Assembly (NCBI RefSeq): GCF_019468465.1
Contig: NZ_CP080519.1
Location: forward strand, 8,549,001 to 8,613,000
Source of the DNA: Amycolatopsis sp. DSM 110486
Lineage (GTDB): Bacteria > Actinomycetota > Actinomycetes > Mycobacteriales > Pseudonocardiaceae
Length of the DNA: 64,000 bases
Direction: 5' to 3'
Made by a program: the position numbers and the translations under genes. The notes below the pieces were generated by a model, which was given only the letters and a program-made list of their open reading frames with translations, was not told where the DNA came from and did not search any database. Below, in pieces: positions 55,029 through 64,000 of the stretch. Within the stretch, counting starts at the first letter, position 1. Every line of letters begins with the position of its first letter.

Positions 55029-55278
55029 CAAAGTCACGCCGGGAGGCGCCGGCCTCCGGCACCTCCCGGCGCACCAGCCAGCGTCCGAGGCCCAGACCCG
55101 GCCCGGCGGCCGGCCCGGGCTTCGGCCCGGCCGCAGCCGGAGTGCCGCTGCAGGGCTGGATCACGGCGAGACCGAGCTCGACCAGGTTTCCGTCGTAGCA
55201 CACCAGCTGCGCGCCGGCCTGGCGGTCGGCGGCGGCTGCGAGCGGTTCGTCGACGAGCTTGCACGACTCGCGCAGCAC
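55021..55278 (-). CDS. Short open frame of uncertain status
   Basis: From a GTG at 55278 the frame reads VLRESCKLVDEPLAAAADRQ and GAQLVCYDGNLVELGLAVIQ, which has protein-like composition, then a Pro/Gly/Ala-rich tail. It has no clear ribosome site and overlaps the end of the convergent upstream gene. It may be a fragment or chance. Confidence 0.25.
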   Translation of the reverse strand: MLRESCKLVDEPLAAAADRQAGAQLVCYDGNLVELGLAVIQPCSGTPAAAGPKPGPAAGPGLGLGRWLVRREVPEAGASRRDFVR

Positions 55279-55480
55279 CTTCGGCGGTGGCCCGGCGACG
55301 ACAGCGCCTCAGTACAACGATGCGCATTGCCGATCCGAAACGCGATCCGGAAGCCTTACCGCCGTTGGACAATCAGTCTCGGGTGGCGCCGGTTTCATCG
55401 GTCCCCTCCGGGGCAATTACGGCGCGAGGTAGCCATCGCACGCCGCCTTGGCCCGGTCAAGCGGCAGGGAGTCCTGCGAC

Positions 55481-55995
55481 ATGCCTGAACGTGACGCCTC
55501 TGCCGACCGGCGGCCACGCCTCGGCCCGGGAGCCCTGCGGCTGGTCGTGCTCGTCGTCGGCGTCGTCTACCTCGTGCTGGGTGTGCTGGTTCGACCGGCT
55601 CCGGTCCGTTCACCAGTCACCAGCCCCAGTACACACTGTGGATCTTCAGTGTCGGCCCGCTGCTGAACGTCATGCGCATCCTCATCGGAGCGCTCGGGCT
55701 CCTCGCCGCCCGCAGCAGCAGTGGGCCTGCGATCTTCTCCTTCGCCGCCACCATCTGGTTAGCCGGACTCAGCACCTACAGCATCCTCGTTCTGACCCGC
55801 GGCACCGGCGACCGGCTCAACGTCAACTGGGCCACCGCGATCCTGCACCTGGCCACCATGGTCGTCACCGCCGTAGTCGCTACACTCGGCATGCGCGGCC
55901 GACCCCGGCGGGAGAAGTCCGCCGCGCGGATCTCCGGGGTCGCCGAGCGGACAGCCCGTAGCCGCCCGGGAACGGACTCGTCATCCGCGAAATAA
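55481..55995 (+). pseudogene. DUF4383-like membrane protein gene with frameshifts
   Basis: From ATG 55481 the frame gives LRLVVLVVGVVYLVLGVL, the first span of DUF4383 proteins. A neighbouring frame gives WFDRL, and the third continues FTSHQPQYTLWIFSVGPLLN, VMRILIGALGLLAARSSSGP and ATAILHLATMVVTAVVATLG to a stop at 55995. Two frame changes near 55585-55610 are needed. An intact DUF4383 paralogue sits at 62598-63038. Confidence 0.65.
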
Positions 55996-56246
55996 GCCGG
56001 CGGCCCATCGCTCGCTGTTGGACCACCCGAATAAAATCCACCTGCCTGAACCGTCTGGGCGACCGAACCCCGGTTATTCCTCGCACGAGTGCCGAACGAC
56101 GATCGGGCCCGAAGTAGACCGTCCGGAGAGGGCGTGATCAAAGGATCGCACCCGTCCCAGTTCGGTCGCACTGGGCAAACGTTCGGCGCACTCTGGAACG
56201 GCTTAGTTCCGAAGCCCCGCCCCCGATGCCGGTCAAGGCGGCCCGC
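55996..56246. other. Intergenic region
   Basis: About 250 bp between convergent genes; no gene or strong hairpin recognised. Confidence 0.4.
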
Positions 56247-57296
56247 TCAGGGCCGGCGACCGACGCCGGTCGCCAGCTCGTGCGCGCGCTGCCCGTCCGG
56301 CGCCAGCGGCGCGGTGTCCGCGCCCGCTCCCGCGCGCAGCCCCGACAGGAACTCCGCCACCGTCTCCGCCGCGGTGTAGCGCGGATGCCAGTCCAGCTCG
56401 GAACGCGCCCGGCCGGTGTCCATCACGGGCAGGTGCAGCACCGTCTCGAACAGCCCGGGAGTGGCCGGCACGAGGTGCAGCCGCCAAGCGGCGCCGAGCG
56501 CGTGCTTGACCAGCGCGGCCGGAATGGGCACCAGCCGCGCGCCCAGCTGCTCCGCGAGGAACGGCATGTCCACCACGGGCTCGGTCGCAACGTTGAACGA
56601 TCCCGAGACCGGGCGGAGCACGCAGCGGCGGATCGCGTCGGCGAGGTCGATGCTGTGAACCACCTGCATCCGCAAGCCGGGAATGTCCGGCAGAACCGGC
56701 ACCAGTGACGGACGCATCAGGCTGCCCGGCACGAACGGACCGCCGAACAGCCTCCGCTGCTCCGACGCGGCCGCCCGCTGAAAGACGAACCCGGGCCGTA
56801 CCCGCGCCACGCGGACATCCGGGTGCCGTAGCTCGAAGTTGTCCAGGCACCGCTCCACATAGGCCTTTTCCCGCGAGTAGGCCGCCCCCGGCCAGCCGTG
56901 GGTCGGCCAATCCTCGGCGACCGGGCGATCATGGACGGCCGGAGAGTAGGCGCCGACCGACGAGGAATACACCAGCTTCGGTACGCCCGCCTCGGCCACC
57001 GCGTCGAACACCCGCAGGGACCCGAGCACGTTGGCCCGCCAAGTGACCTCGGGCCGGCGCGTGGGCTGGAAGAGCCAGGCCAGGTGCACCACCGCGTCGG
57101 CGTGGCGCAGGATGGGGACCAGGTCGTCCCTCGCGACATCGGCCTGGACGAACTCCGCCTTCGTGGCACCGGGGCCGGCCCGGCGGCGACCTAGCCCGAC
57201 GATCGTGCCGACCGCCGGGTCGGTGTCGAGGGCGTCCACCACGCTGGTCCCGATGTTCCCGGTCGCACCGGTGACGACGATCCGCTGAGTAGTCAT
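56247..57296 (-). CDS. NAD-dependent epimerase/dehydratase (extended SDR), paralogue
   Basis: The 349-residue protein begins MTTQRIVVTGATGNIGTSVV. It has the Rossmann GATGNIG, ADVARDDLVPILRHADAVVH, and the active-site SSSVGAYSPAV with YSREK (Tyr-x3-Lys, about residue 135). The C-terminal part (FNVATEPVVDMPFLAEQLGA, ARSELDWHPRYTAAETVAEF) matches the paralogue at 46651-47721 in layout and many residues. Its ATG overlaps the stop of the small gene upstream (ATGA). Confidence 0.9.
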   Translation of the reverse strand: MTTQRIVVTGATGNIGTSVVDALDTDPAVGTIVGLGRRRAGPGATKAEFVQADVARDDLVPILRHADAVVHLAWLFQPTRRPEVTWRANVLGSLRVFDAVAEAGVPKLVYSSSVGAYSPAVHDRPVAEDWPTHGWPGAAYSREKAYVERCLDNFELRHPDVRVARVRPGFVFQRAAASEQRRLFGGPFVPGSLMRPSLVPVLPDIPGLRMQVVHSIDLADAIRRCVLRPVSGSFNVATEPVVDMPFLAEQLGARLVPIPAALVKHALGAAWRLHLVPATPGLFETVLHLPVMDTGRARSELDWHPRYTAAETVAEFLSGLRAGAGADTAPLAPDGQRAHELATGVGRRP

Positions 57297-57562
57297 GCCG
57301 CCCGGTTACCCGCCCGGGCCAGGGCGTACTCGGCACGGTGCAGCAGTTCATGGAGAGCTGGTCTGTTGCGGACTGACGGGCCCGTAGTCGCTCGAGGACC
57401 GCGCGGGCGGCGCGTTCGTGGCTTCGCACGATCTGGTGGCTTCCGAGACGTCGTCCAGTTCGGACCCCATTTCGCAGATTGTCCTTCTGCCAGTCCAAGA
57501 AGCGCCCCTGGCGTCCCACGAGTCACCACAGACGCGGCAGATAGATGCGCAGGTAAGAGCTC
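57293..57562 (-). pseudogene. Small gene upstream of the epimerase, with in-frame stop and frameshift
   Basis: ATG 57562 has GGGGGA upstream and begins MSSYLRIYLPRLW. An in-frame TGA follows (57523-57525), yet the same frame continues with protein-like sequence (FLDWQKDNLRNGVRTGRRLG, SHERAARAVLERLRARQS). A shift near 57375 then gives PALHELLHRAEYALARAGNR to a stop overlapping the epimerase start. Both breaks suggest a decayed ~85-residue gene. Confidence 0.45.
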
Positions 57563-57713
57563 ATAGACCGACCATCCCCCTGGACTGACCGGGACTGCCA
57601 GCGGAAGGCCCCGGCACCCTGCGCGTAGGACAGGTGCCCGCGCGATCGTCGTCGCGGACCAGCGCGACGCTCGCCGATGGATACAGCGCGAACACCGCGC
57701 CGAGCCCGACCAG

Positions 57714-58168
57714 CTACGGCTCGGGCAGATACAACTCCCGGTCGATCAACGCATGCCGCGAGCACCGGCATAAGCCAGGAACGTGCCGATCTGGCAGTTC
57801 TCGATCCGCCCGGCAGTCCCCGAGTACTGCCGCTGCACCCCCGCAGACCGGGTGCCCTTCTTCAGGAACCCGGTGTCATCCACGATCAGCACCCCGCCCG
57901 GTTCACCGAGATGCTCGACCACGTAGTCCCGCACGTCATCGCGGACGCCGTCGATGTCCCAGTCCGCCCAGCGCAGCAGCCGCTGCATCCCGTCCGGCGA
58001 GACTTCACCGGCCTGCTCGGCCAGCGTCCAGCCGTTCTTCCGCGCCAAACCCGCGACCAGCCCGGACACATACTCCCGCGCACGATTCCGCGGCTCCGAC
58101 CGCGCGAACCGGCCCCCGATCCGCTCATGCACCCGCTCCAGCTGACCCATCACCACATCGACCACCAC
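57714..58168 (-). pseudogene. N-terminal remnant of an IS701-family transposase
   Basis: The frame from 58168 reads [60 protein letters not shown] and [20 protein letters not shown]. This is the N-terminal half of IS701/DDE-type transposases with its first catalytic Asp. A one-base change near 57750 breaks the frame; the other frame adds [12 protein letters not shown] and stops at 57714. The rest of the element is gone. Confidence 0.85.
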
Positions 58169-58209
58169 CAGGATGATCTACCACAACACCACTAACTGCC
58201 GTTGCAGTA

Positions 58210-59322
58210 CTAGTGTCCTGCGTCAGAAATTCGTCGGCAGAAGTTGGCGAGTGACTCGAGGATCTCAGCGGCGGTCTTGGTCCAGATGAAAGGCCTGGGG
58301 TTGTCGTTCCATTCCTTGATCCACGAACGGATGTCAGCTTCGAGATTCTGGACGTTCTTGTGGACACCGCGCCTGATCTGCTGATCGGCAAGGAAACCGA
58401 ACCACCGCTCAACCTGATTGATCCAGGAGGAACCGGTCGGAGTGAAGTGCATGTGAAAACGAGGGTGCCGTTCCAGCCACGCCCGAATCGCTGGTGTTTT
58501 GTGGGTGCCGTAGTTGTCGCAGATCAGATGGATCTGCAGATGAGCGGGGACCTGCTTGTCGATCTTGGCGAGGAACTTCTTGAACTCCGCAGCCCGATGC
58601 CGGCGGTGCAGGGCGCTGACGACCTCGCCGGTGGCGACGTCGAACGCCGCGAACAGCGTGGTCAGACCGTTACAAACGTAGTCATGAGTACGACGCTCAG
58701 GCATACCGGGCATCATCGGAAGCACCGGCTGGGACCGATCCAAAGCCTGGATCTGCGACTTCTCGTCAACAGAAAGCACGATCGCACCGTCGGGCGGATT
58801 GAAATACAACCCGACAACGTCGTGCACTTTCTCCACGAACAACGGATCGGTCGACAGCTTGAAGGTGTCGGTCAGGTGCGGCTTGAGCTGAAACTTCCGC
58901 CAAATCCGGCCGACGGTCGACTTGGACAAGCCACTGTGCTGCGCCATCGACGCACGCGACCAGTGCGTAGCGTCCTTCGGGATTTCCTCCAGAGTCGCCA
59001 CCACCACCGCTTCCACGTCCTCGACCCCGATCACCGGCGGACGACCGGGCCGAGGTTCATCGACCAACCCGTCGAGACGGTGTGCCAGGAATCGTCGACG
59101 CCACTTGCGGACCATGTCCGGCGACACGCCGAGATCCTTCGCCACACCCACAACCGGAGGCACACCGTCCTGGGCGCACGCCAGCACAATCCGAGAGCGT
59201 GCAGCCAAAGCCTGCGCCGAATTTCGCCGCCGCACCCAGCGTTCCAGCGTGGACCGCTCCTCATCGGTGAGCAGCACCGGCTCAAGCTTCGGCCCCCGAC
59301 GTCCCGCGACACCATCAGACAT
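58210..59322 (-). CDS. IS630-family transposase
   Basis: The 370-residue protein has an N-terminal HTH ([40 protein letters not shown]), a winged helix ([20 protein letters not shown]) and a DDE domain. The acidic residues are in [20 protein letters not shown] (Asp, about 188), [20 protein letters not shown] (Asp, about 270) and [20 protein letters not shown] (Glu, about 306). The stop TAG is formed by the flanking TA duplication plus one host base (58210), so the element relies on its target site for termination. Confidence 0.93.
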   Translation of the reverse strand: MSDGVAGRRGPKLEPVLLTDEERSTLERWVRRRNSAQALAARSRIVLACAQDGVPPVVGVAKDLGVSPDMVRKWRRRFLAHRLDGLVDEPRPGRPPVIGVEDVEAVVVATLEEIPKDATHWSRASMAQHSGLSKSTVGRIWRKFQLKPHLTDTFKLSTDPLFVEKVHDVVGLYFNPPDGAIVLSVDEKSQIQALDRSQPVLPMMPGMPERRTHDYVCNGLTTLFAAFDVATGEVVSALHRRHRAAEFKKFLAKIDKQVPAHLQIHLICDNYGTHKTPAIRAWLERHPRFHMHFTPTGSSWINQVERWFGFLADQQIRRGVHKNVQNLEADIRSWIKEWNDNPRPFIWTKTAAEILESLANFCRRISDAGH

Positions 59323-59365
59323 GCCATCAGAGTCTAAATGACGACGAATTAACGACGCAGGACAC
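58213..59365 (-). mobile_element. Complete IS630-family insertion sequence with TA target duplication
   Basis: The ends are matching inverted repeats of about 26 bp starting GTGTCCTGCGTC at 58213 and its complement GACGCAGGACAC ending at 59365, with AATTCGTCG conserved further in. TA flanks both sides (58211-58212 and 59366-59367), the expected IS630/Tc1 target duplication. The element is 1153 bp and holds one intact transposase gene. It appears recent. Confidence 0.9.
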
Positions 59366-59367
59366 TA

Positions 59368-59508
59368 GCCGGCCTCCGCGAACGTCTGCCGGCTGTCGAC
59401 TTCGACGACCTCCTGGCCCGAACCGCCCACCAACGAAACACGTTGGAACCCTTCCGGCGTCAGGTCGGCGTCCAGGTCATGACCGGCACCGGTCGGGACG
59501 GCTGACCG
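59368..59508 (+). pseudogene. 3' end of a gene next to the IS630 insertion
   Basis: Reading away from the IS element, one frame gives DFDDLLARTAHQRNTLEPFR and RQVGVQVMTGTGRDG, ending in a stop at about 59508. It looks like the C-terminus of an unidentified helical protein. No matching N-terminal part is seen on the other side of the IS element, where an IS701 remnant lies instead. Confidence 0.4.
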
Positions 59509-59653
59509 TTGCCCTCGGCGTCCCCGTCGAGGAAGTCCTCCCTCCGAAGCGCAAGCAGAATTGTCGGGTCGGCGGAGTCACCCTGATCCGAGATTCCGCG
59601 ACCGGTTCGGGATGGGCGTCCGCAGTGAGACCCGGCACGAAGGGCTCTTCGCT

Positions 59654-61426
59654 TCAGCGGCCGCGGGGGTCTTCGCTGTCGCCTTGCTCTTTCGGCTGGG
59701 TCGCGCCCGCTGCGACCTCGAAGAGCGATGGTTTGTCTCGGGGGTGACCACGGGTCACGTGGGCTTCGTCGCGCAGGCGTTCGACCATGTGCGGGTAGTG
59801 CAGCTCGAATGCCGGCCGTTCGGAACGGATGCGGGGCAGCTCGAGGAAGTTGTGCCGAGGCGGTGGCGAGGTGGTCGCCCATTCCAGCGAATTTCCGTAC
59901 CCCCAGGGGTCGTCGGTCTCGACGCGGTCGCCGAAGCGGTAGCTCTTCACCACGTTCCAGATGAACGGCAGCACCGAGGCGCCCAGGATGAACGACCCGA
60001 TCGTGGAGATGGTGTGCATCCACGTGAACCCGTCGGTGGACAGGTAGTCGGCGTAGCGGCGGGGCATGCCGGCGTCGCCGAGCCAGTGCTGGATCAGGAA
60101 CGTGGTGTGGAAGCCGATGAACGTCGTCCAGAAGTGCCACTTGGCCAGCGGTTCGTCGAGCATGCGGCCGGTGATCTTGGGGAACCAGAAGTAGATGCCG
60201 GCGAAGGTGGCGAACACGATCGTCCCGAACAGCACGTAGTGGAAGTGGGCGACGACGAAGTAGCTGTCGTGCACGTGGAAGTCGAGTGGAGGTGCGGCGA
60301 GGATGACGCCGGTGAGCCCGCCGAGCAGGAACGTGACGAGGAAGCCGATCGACCACAGCATGGGCGACTCGAACGTGAGGGTGCCCTTCCACATTGTGCC
60401 GATCCAGTTGAAGAACTTGATGCCGGTGGGCACGGCGATGAGGAAGGTCATGAACGAGAAGAACGGCAGCAGCACGGCACCGGTGGCGAACATGTGGTGG
60501 GCCCACACCGCCACCGACAGCGCGGTGATGCCGATGGTGGCGAATACCATGGTCTTGTAGCCGAACAACGGTTTGCGGCTGAACACGGGGATGATCTCGG
60601 TGACGATGCCGAAGTACGGCAGTGCGACGATGTAGACCTCCGGGTGGCCGAAGAACCAGAACAGGTGCTGCCAGAGGATCGCGCCGCCGTTGGCCGGGTC
60701 GAACACGTGTGCGCCGATGTGTCTGTCGGCCAGCAGACCGAACAGCGCGGCGGTGAGGATCGGGAACGCGAGCAGGATCAGGATGCCGGTGAACAGGATG
60801 TTCCAGGTGAAGATGGGCATCCGCCACATCAGCATCCCGGGTGCCCGCAGGCACACGATGGTGGTGATCATGTTGACCGCGCCGAGGATGGTGCCGAGGC
60901 CGGTGACGATCAGCCCGGTGATCCACAGGTCCCCGCCGACACCGGGGGAGTGGATGGCGCTCGACAGTGGGGTGTATGCGGTCCAGCCGAAGTCGGGGGG
61001 TCCGCCCGGCGTGATGTAGCCGGACAGGACAATCAAGCCGCCGAAGAGGTAAAGCCAGTACGAGAACGCGTTCAACCGGGGGAAGGACACGTCGGGCGAC
61101 CCGATTTGCAGGGGCACGACGAAGTTCGCGAACCCGAAGAGGTTCGGGGTCGCGTAGAGCAGCAGCATGATCGTGCCGTGCATGGTGAACAGCTGGTTGT
61201 ACTGCTCCGGTGACAGGAACTGCATCCCCGGCTGCGCCAGCTCGCCTCGCATCAGCAGCGCGGTCAGGCCACCAACGAGGAAGAACCCGAACGACGTCGT
61301 CAGGTAGAGCACGCCGATCGTCTTGTGGTCGGTCGTGCGGATCGTCTTGAGGATCACCGAGCCAAGCGGAGCCCTATTAGCGGGTCGGTGCGGGATCGGA
61401 GTCGGCCGCGCGGCGGTGTCGGTCAT
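59654..61426 (-). CDS. ctaD: Cytochrome c oxidase subunit I
   Basis: The 590-residue protein begins [20 protein letters not shown]. Twelve membrane spans and all catalytic ligands of aa3 oxidase are present. They include the low-spin heme His in [17 protein letters not shown], the CuB/His-Tyr motif [17 protein letters not shown], the CuB His pair [11 protein letters not shown], and the heme a3/heme a His pair [12 protein letters not shown]-channel Thr/Ser segments are in place. It reduces oxygen in the respiratory chain. No subunit II or III gene is adjacent, so this may be a second, isolated copy. Confidence 0.97.
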   Translation of the reverse strand: MTDTAARPTPIPHRPANRAPLGSVILKTIRTTDHKTIGVLYLTTSFGFFLVGGLTALLMRGELAQPGMQFLSPEQYNQLFTMHGTIMLLLYATPNLFGFANFVVPLQIGSPDVSFPRLNAFSYWLYLFGGLIVLSGYITPGGPPDFGWTAYTPLSSAIHSPGVGGDLWITGLIVTGLGTILGAVNMITTIVCLRAPGMLMWRMPIFTWNILFTGILILLAFPILTAALFGLLADRHIGAHVFDPANGGAILWQHLFWFFGHPEVYIVALPYFGIVTEIIPVFSRKPLFGYKTMVFATIGITALSVAVWAHHMFATGAVLLPFFSFMTFLIAVPTGIKFFNWIGTMWKGTLTFESPMLWSIGFLVTFLLGGLTGVILAAPPLDFHVHDSYFVVAHFHYVLFGTIVFATFAGIYFWFPKITGRMLDEPLAKWHFWTTFIGFHTTFLIQHWLGDAGMPRRYADYLSTDGFTWMHTISTIGSFILGASVLPFIWNVVKSYRFGDRVETDDPWGYGNSLEWATTSPPPRHNFLELPRIRSERPAFELHYPHMVERLRDEAHVTRGHPRDKPSLFEVAAGATQPKEQGDSEDPRGR

Positions 61427-61599
61427 CGGATCCTCGGTTACGTCGTCGCCGGAACATCCTGGTCATTGCCGGCTCGCCTACCCGTTTCGGTTGTCGCTAA
61501 ACCTGCCGGAAGTCGACGGTTGGCTGCGGCGGGTGGCGGGTACGCATGGCGGGACCGGGCAACAGCATTGGGCGCGCGTTTCCGGATCGAGGTGCGACG
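61427..61599. promoter_or_regulatory. Divergent intergenic region between ctaD and a small membrane gene
   Basis: About 170 bp that should carry both promoters. No specific motif was recognised. Confidence 0.35.
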
Positions 61600-61917
61600 A
61601 TGGACTCAGCGATTCCCGGCGGACGGAGAACCGTCTCGACACGGGGCGCGGCACGTCATCTCCGGGCGACCGAACGGCACCTGAAGACCACGGACGCTGC
61701 CTGGGTGCGGCAGACATTCGGCGACATCGCGTGGCCTTTGCGACGCAGCTGGTTGGCGATGACCGTCGTCTTGGACGTGATCGCGCTGGGTCTTGTCTTG
61801 TTCGGCGTTCTCGTGGTGCTGCCGGTTGCCTTCGCGGGATTCCTGCTGGGCAACGTCGCCGTATGCATGCACCTCGAGCGTCGCCTCCGGCGCGAGGGCT
61901 GCACGAAGAATCGATGA
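61600..61917 (+). CDS. Small membrane protein of unknown function
   Basis: The 105-residue protein starts at ATG 61600 (MDSAIPGGRRTVSTRGAARH). A charged N-terminus with WVRQTFGDIAWPLRRSWLAM is followed by two closely spaced membrane spans (VVLDVIALGLVLFGVLVVLP and AFAGFLLGNVAVCMHL) and a basic tail. The general form recalls small DUF3040-like membrane proteins, but motifs are not close enough to assign a family. Confidence 0.55.
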   Translation: MDSAIPGGRRTVSTRGAARHLRATERHLKTTDAAWVRQTFGDIAWPLRRSWLAMTVVLDVIALGLVLFGVLVVLPVAFAGFLLGNVAVCMHLERRLRREGCTKNR

Positions 61918-62597
61918 GCCGCTGATTGCGATTCCGTCTCCCGCGGCGTCGTCATCCAGCCGCTCTCGTGCTCGCGCGGCGCTCGGCGCTTCTGCCTGCG
62001 AGCATGTGACGCCGTCAGACTCCAGCACAGGGCCGCGAGATCCCAGTGCACGTGCACCCCCGCCACCACAGCGCCGGCACCAGACCTCACGCCCGCCACG
62101 GTGTCGTGCGGGATAACTTTCGTGATCTGGCAGGCCAGGCATCGGTGGTGCGGTCTGTGAGTTTCTAGCTGGCCTACAGTGAACCCCGCGACACGCTAAC
62201 CACCTGTGGTGCTCGGCAGGCGGTGGCTGTCCGTTGGTGCGATAGGGGTATTCGCTCAGCGTGAGTGTGTGGCGGTACTCGCGCGCAGTAACGCTGAGCG
62301 ACACAGAACACCGGCATGGTGGCTGCTTGTCCGTTCCGCCTGCTCGTTCTTACAGCGCTGGCGTGACGTCGTATCACCGGCGGTTCGTTTCGTCGGCGAA
62401 GCTCACCCACTCGTCCCGGACCCTGCCGTCTGCGGTGGTTACGACTGCGCGAGCGCGGCGAATACGTGGAACGCCGGAGGGACAGTTCCCGGCGGTGTTT
62501 GTTTGTGCCCGCTGTGGGCAAACCGGGCGAATCGGCGGCCCTCTCCATGGTCGCACGCTGACAAGACCGAATAGTTTCAAGGAAAAGGATCACCATT
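61918..62597. other. Long intergenic interval without a recognisable gene
   Basis: About 680 bp with several mixed frames on both strands, none with motif, start and ribosome site together. It is somewhat less GC-rich than its surroundings and may hold remnants or the upstream region of the DUF4383 gene. Confidence 0.4.
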
Positions 62598-63038
62598 ATG
62601 ACGTCAACGAAAACTGCGGTCCGGCGCGGTCCTCGACAGCTGATCGCGGCGGTTGTCGGAGCGGTCTTTCTGGCGGTCGGTGTGCTGGGGTTCATTCCGG
62701 GCGTCACCACCCATTACGACCAGCTCAGCTGGGCAGGGCACGACTCCGGAGCGCTGCTGCTCGGAGTCTTTGCCGTGTCCGTGCTGCACAACATCGTCCA
62801 CCTCGCCTTCGGCGTGGCCGGGCTGGCGCTTTCGGGCACCGCCCGAGGCGCGCGCGGCTTCCTGCTCGGCGGCGGAGTCATCTATCTCGTGCTCTGGCTC
62901 TACGGTCTGATCATCGACCACGGCAGCGCGGCGAATTTCGTGCCCGTGAACACCTCCGATGACTGGCTGCACTTGGGGCTGGGCGTAGGCATGATCGTGC
63001 TCGGGCTCATTCCGCTCCCGAAAGGAACTCACCTATGA
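62598..63038 (+). CDS. DUF4383 membrane protein
   Basis: The 146-residue protein starts at ATG 62598 after AAGGAAAAGG. It has four membrane spans and the family hallmark GVLGFIPGVTTHYDQLSWAG, then LLLGVFAVSVLHNIVHLAFG, VIYLVLWLYGLIIDHGSAAN and DDWLHLGLGVGMIVLGLIPL. Function is unknown. It lies directly upstream of a manganese catalase frame, with which it could be co-transcribed. Confidence 0.9.
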   Translation: MTSTKTAVRRGPRQLIAAVVGAVFLAVGVLGFIPGVTTHYDQLSWAGHDSGALLLGVFAVSVLHNIVHLAFGVAGLALSGTARGARGFLLGGGVIYLVLWLYGLIIDHGSAANFVPVNTSDDWLHLGLGVGMIVLGLIPLPKGTHL

Positions 63039-63048
63039 CGTATGAGCG

Positions 63049-64000
63049 GTGACCGGGCGGGAGGTGTGTAGCGGACGGAAGTGTGGGTACGCAGCCGGTG
63101 TTCCGCCGCACGCAACGAAGGCAGCACATCCACATTTCCTGACGCTGGAGGCGATTTCCCTTCAGTTCGAGGCCAAGCCGGAGAAGCCAGATCCGGTGTA
63201 TGCGCACAAGCTGCAGGAACTTATCGGCGGCGCGTTCGGTGAGATGACCGTGACGATGCAGTACCTGTTCCAAGGGTGGAACTGCCGCGTCGAGGGCAAG
63301 TACAAGGATCTGATCATGGACACCGCGACCGAGGAGATCGGGCATGTCGAGATGCTCGCCACCATGGTTGCCCGGCTCCTGGAAGGTGCTCCCGCCACGG
63401 CCACGGCAAAAGCGGTGAAGGACCCTGTGATGGCCGCGATGATCGGGGGGATGGATCCGCAGCAGGCCATCGTTGCCGGTGGCGGCGCGCTGCCGGCCGA
63501 CAGCAACGGCACCCCGTGGAACGGCAAGTACATCGTCGCCTCGGGCAACCTGCTGGCCGACTTCCGCGCCAACGCGGCCGCCAAAGCCCAAGGACGGCTG
63601 CAGACGGCACGGCTCTACAACATGACCGATGATCCAGGCGTGAAGGCCATGCTGCAGTTCAACCTCGCGCGCGACACTGTGCACCAGAAGCAGTGGCTCG
63701 CGGCGATCGAGGAACTGGAGGCCGACGGGTTGGAGAGCGCCATTGCTCCGACCGCTCTGTTCGACGAAGAAAACCAGGAGCACAACAACACCATCTGGCA
63801 CCTGTCCGACGGCCCCGACGGCGTCAAGGCCGGCTGGAGCTTCGTGGGGGAGGAGATCGAGTACCTCAAGGATCCGAAGCCGCTCGGAGGGCCCGGCACT
63901 GCGCCAAAGCCGGATCCGGCGCTTTTCGGTACTTATGCGCCGGTGCAGGACGCCGTGGGCACGGCCAAGGGCAAAGCCAAGAAGCTCCGGAACAAGGCGA
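63049..64000 (+). CDS. Manganese catalase (non-heme), partial at right edge, unusual start and ligand
   Basis: The frame from about 63133 is unmistakable: SLQFEAKPEKPDPVYAHKLQ, GAFGEMTVTMQYLFQGWNCR, TATEEIGHVEMLATMVARLL (Glu-x2-His ligands) and LQFNLARDTVHQKQWLAAIE (His ligand). It lacks a normal start: where relatives begin with Met, the codon is CAT at 63133, and only GTGs at 63049 or 63064 lie upstream. In ADFRANAAAKAQGRL a Lys stands where I expect a Mn-ligand Glu (AAE-x-QGR). Both points suggest lost catalase activity or sequence error. The C-terminus continues beyond the window. Confidence 0.8.
   Translation, partial: MTGREVCSGRKCGYAAGVPPHATKAAHPHFLTLEAISLQFEAKPEKPDPVYAHKLQELIGGAFGEMTVTMQYLFQGWNCRVEGKYKDLIMDTATEEIGHVEMLATMVARLLEGAPATATAKAVKDPVMAAMIGGMDPQQAIVAGGGALPADSNGTPWNGKYIVASGNLLADFRANAAAKAQGRLQTARLYNMTDDPGVKAMLQFNLARDTVHQKQWLAAIEELEADGLESAIAPTALFDEENQEHNNTIWHLSDGPDGVKAGWSFVGEEIEYLKDPKPLGGPGTAPKPDPALFGTYAPVQDAVGTAKGKAKKLRNKA

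Noticed and set aside
59561..61213. A 550-codon plus-strand open frame
   Set aside because: It is antisense to cytochrome c oxidase subunit I and rich in Gly/Glu/Val repeats typical of mirror frames.

Overview
The window is high-GC DNA with GTG/ATG starts, AGGAG-type ribosome binding sites and protein families typical of Actinobacteria. These include PucR and BTAD/MalT-like regulators, HspR-like MerR proteins, DUF3072, and an SOS box of the CGAAC-N4-GTTCG type. A Pseudonocardiaceae-like soil actinomycete (Amycolatopsis or Pseudonocardia relatives) is a reasonable guess, but no rRNA or other taxonomic marker is present. I saw no tRNA, rRNA or CRISPR array.

Layout. 0-2 kb: a GntR/FCD regulator in one open frame with an amidase that runs off the left edge, with a perfect palindrome upstream. 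2-6.4 kb: a frameshifted small gene, a prepilin peptidase, a multi-span membrane protein, a PrsW-like remnant and a STAS protein. 6.4-16.6 kb: one long minus-strand chaperone/redox operon reading Hsp20, stress membrane protein, DnaK, GrpE, DnaJ-type CbpA, CbpM, ClpB, thioredoxin, UBP zinc finger, cNMP-binding/thioredoxin-fold/TrxR-like protein, DUF1931. Most of its genes are joined by ATGA overlaps. 16.9-22.5 kb: a PucR regulator, a DHA2 exporter divergent from a LysR regulator, and an alpha/beta hydrolase; matching CAGATG palindromes lie before the exporter/LysR pair and before the hydrolase. 23.1-33.6 kb: an aromatic (phenol/resorcinol-like) catabolic cluster with a hydroxyquinol/catechol-type dioxygenase, an HpaB-type FADH2 monooxygenase, a flavin reductase, a stand-alone FMN adenylyltransferase, an SDR and two very large MalT-like regulators.

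33.4-39.3 kb is a graveyard of gene and IS remnants (CocE hydrolase, rhodanese, SnoaL, Gfo/Idh/MocA, IS110) around an intact HxlR/SDR pair. 39.5-42.9 kb is a second stress island: PhoU, J-domain protein, Hsp20 and a MerR regulator with a consensus-like divergent promoter. 44.5-52.8 kb is a redox/biosynthetic-looking region with an SRPBCC protein, PYROXD2-like oxidoreductase, epimerase and a broken SDR. It then has a compact set of GCS2-type ligase, heme-oxygenase-like diiron protein, CDGSH Fe-S protein and HemK-like methyltransferase, my best candidate for an undescribed small pathway. 53-57.6 kb has small actinobacterial proteins, one behind a perfect LexA-type box, mixed with broken membrane genes. 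57.7-59.4 kb holds an IS701 remnant and an intact IS630 element. 59.6-64 kb carries cytochrome c oxidase subunit I, DUF4383 and a manganese catalase that runs off the right edge.

Overall the window looks like a stress-response and accessory region. Many genes carry single-base indels in G/C runs. These could be real decay or residual sequencing error, so every frameshift call below should be read with that in mind.
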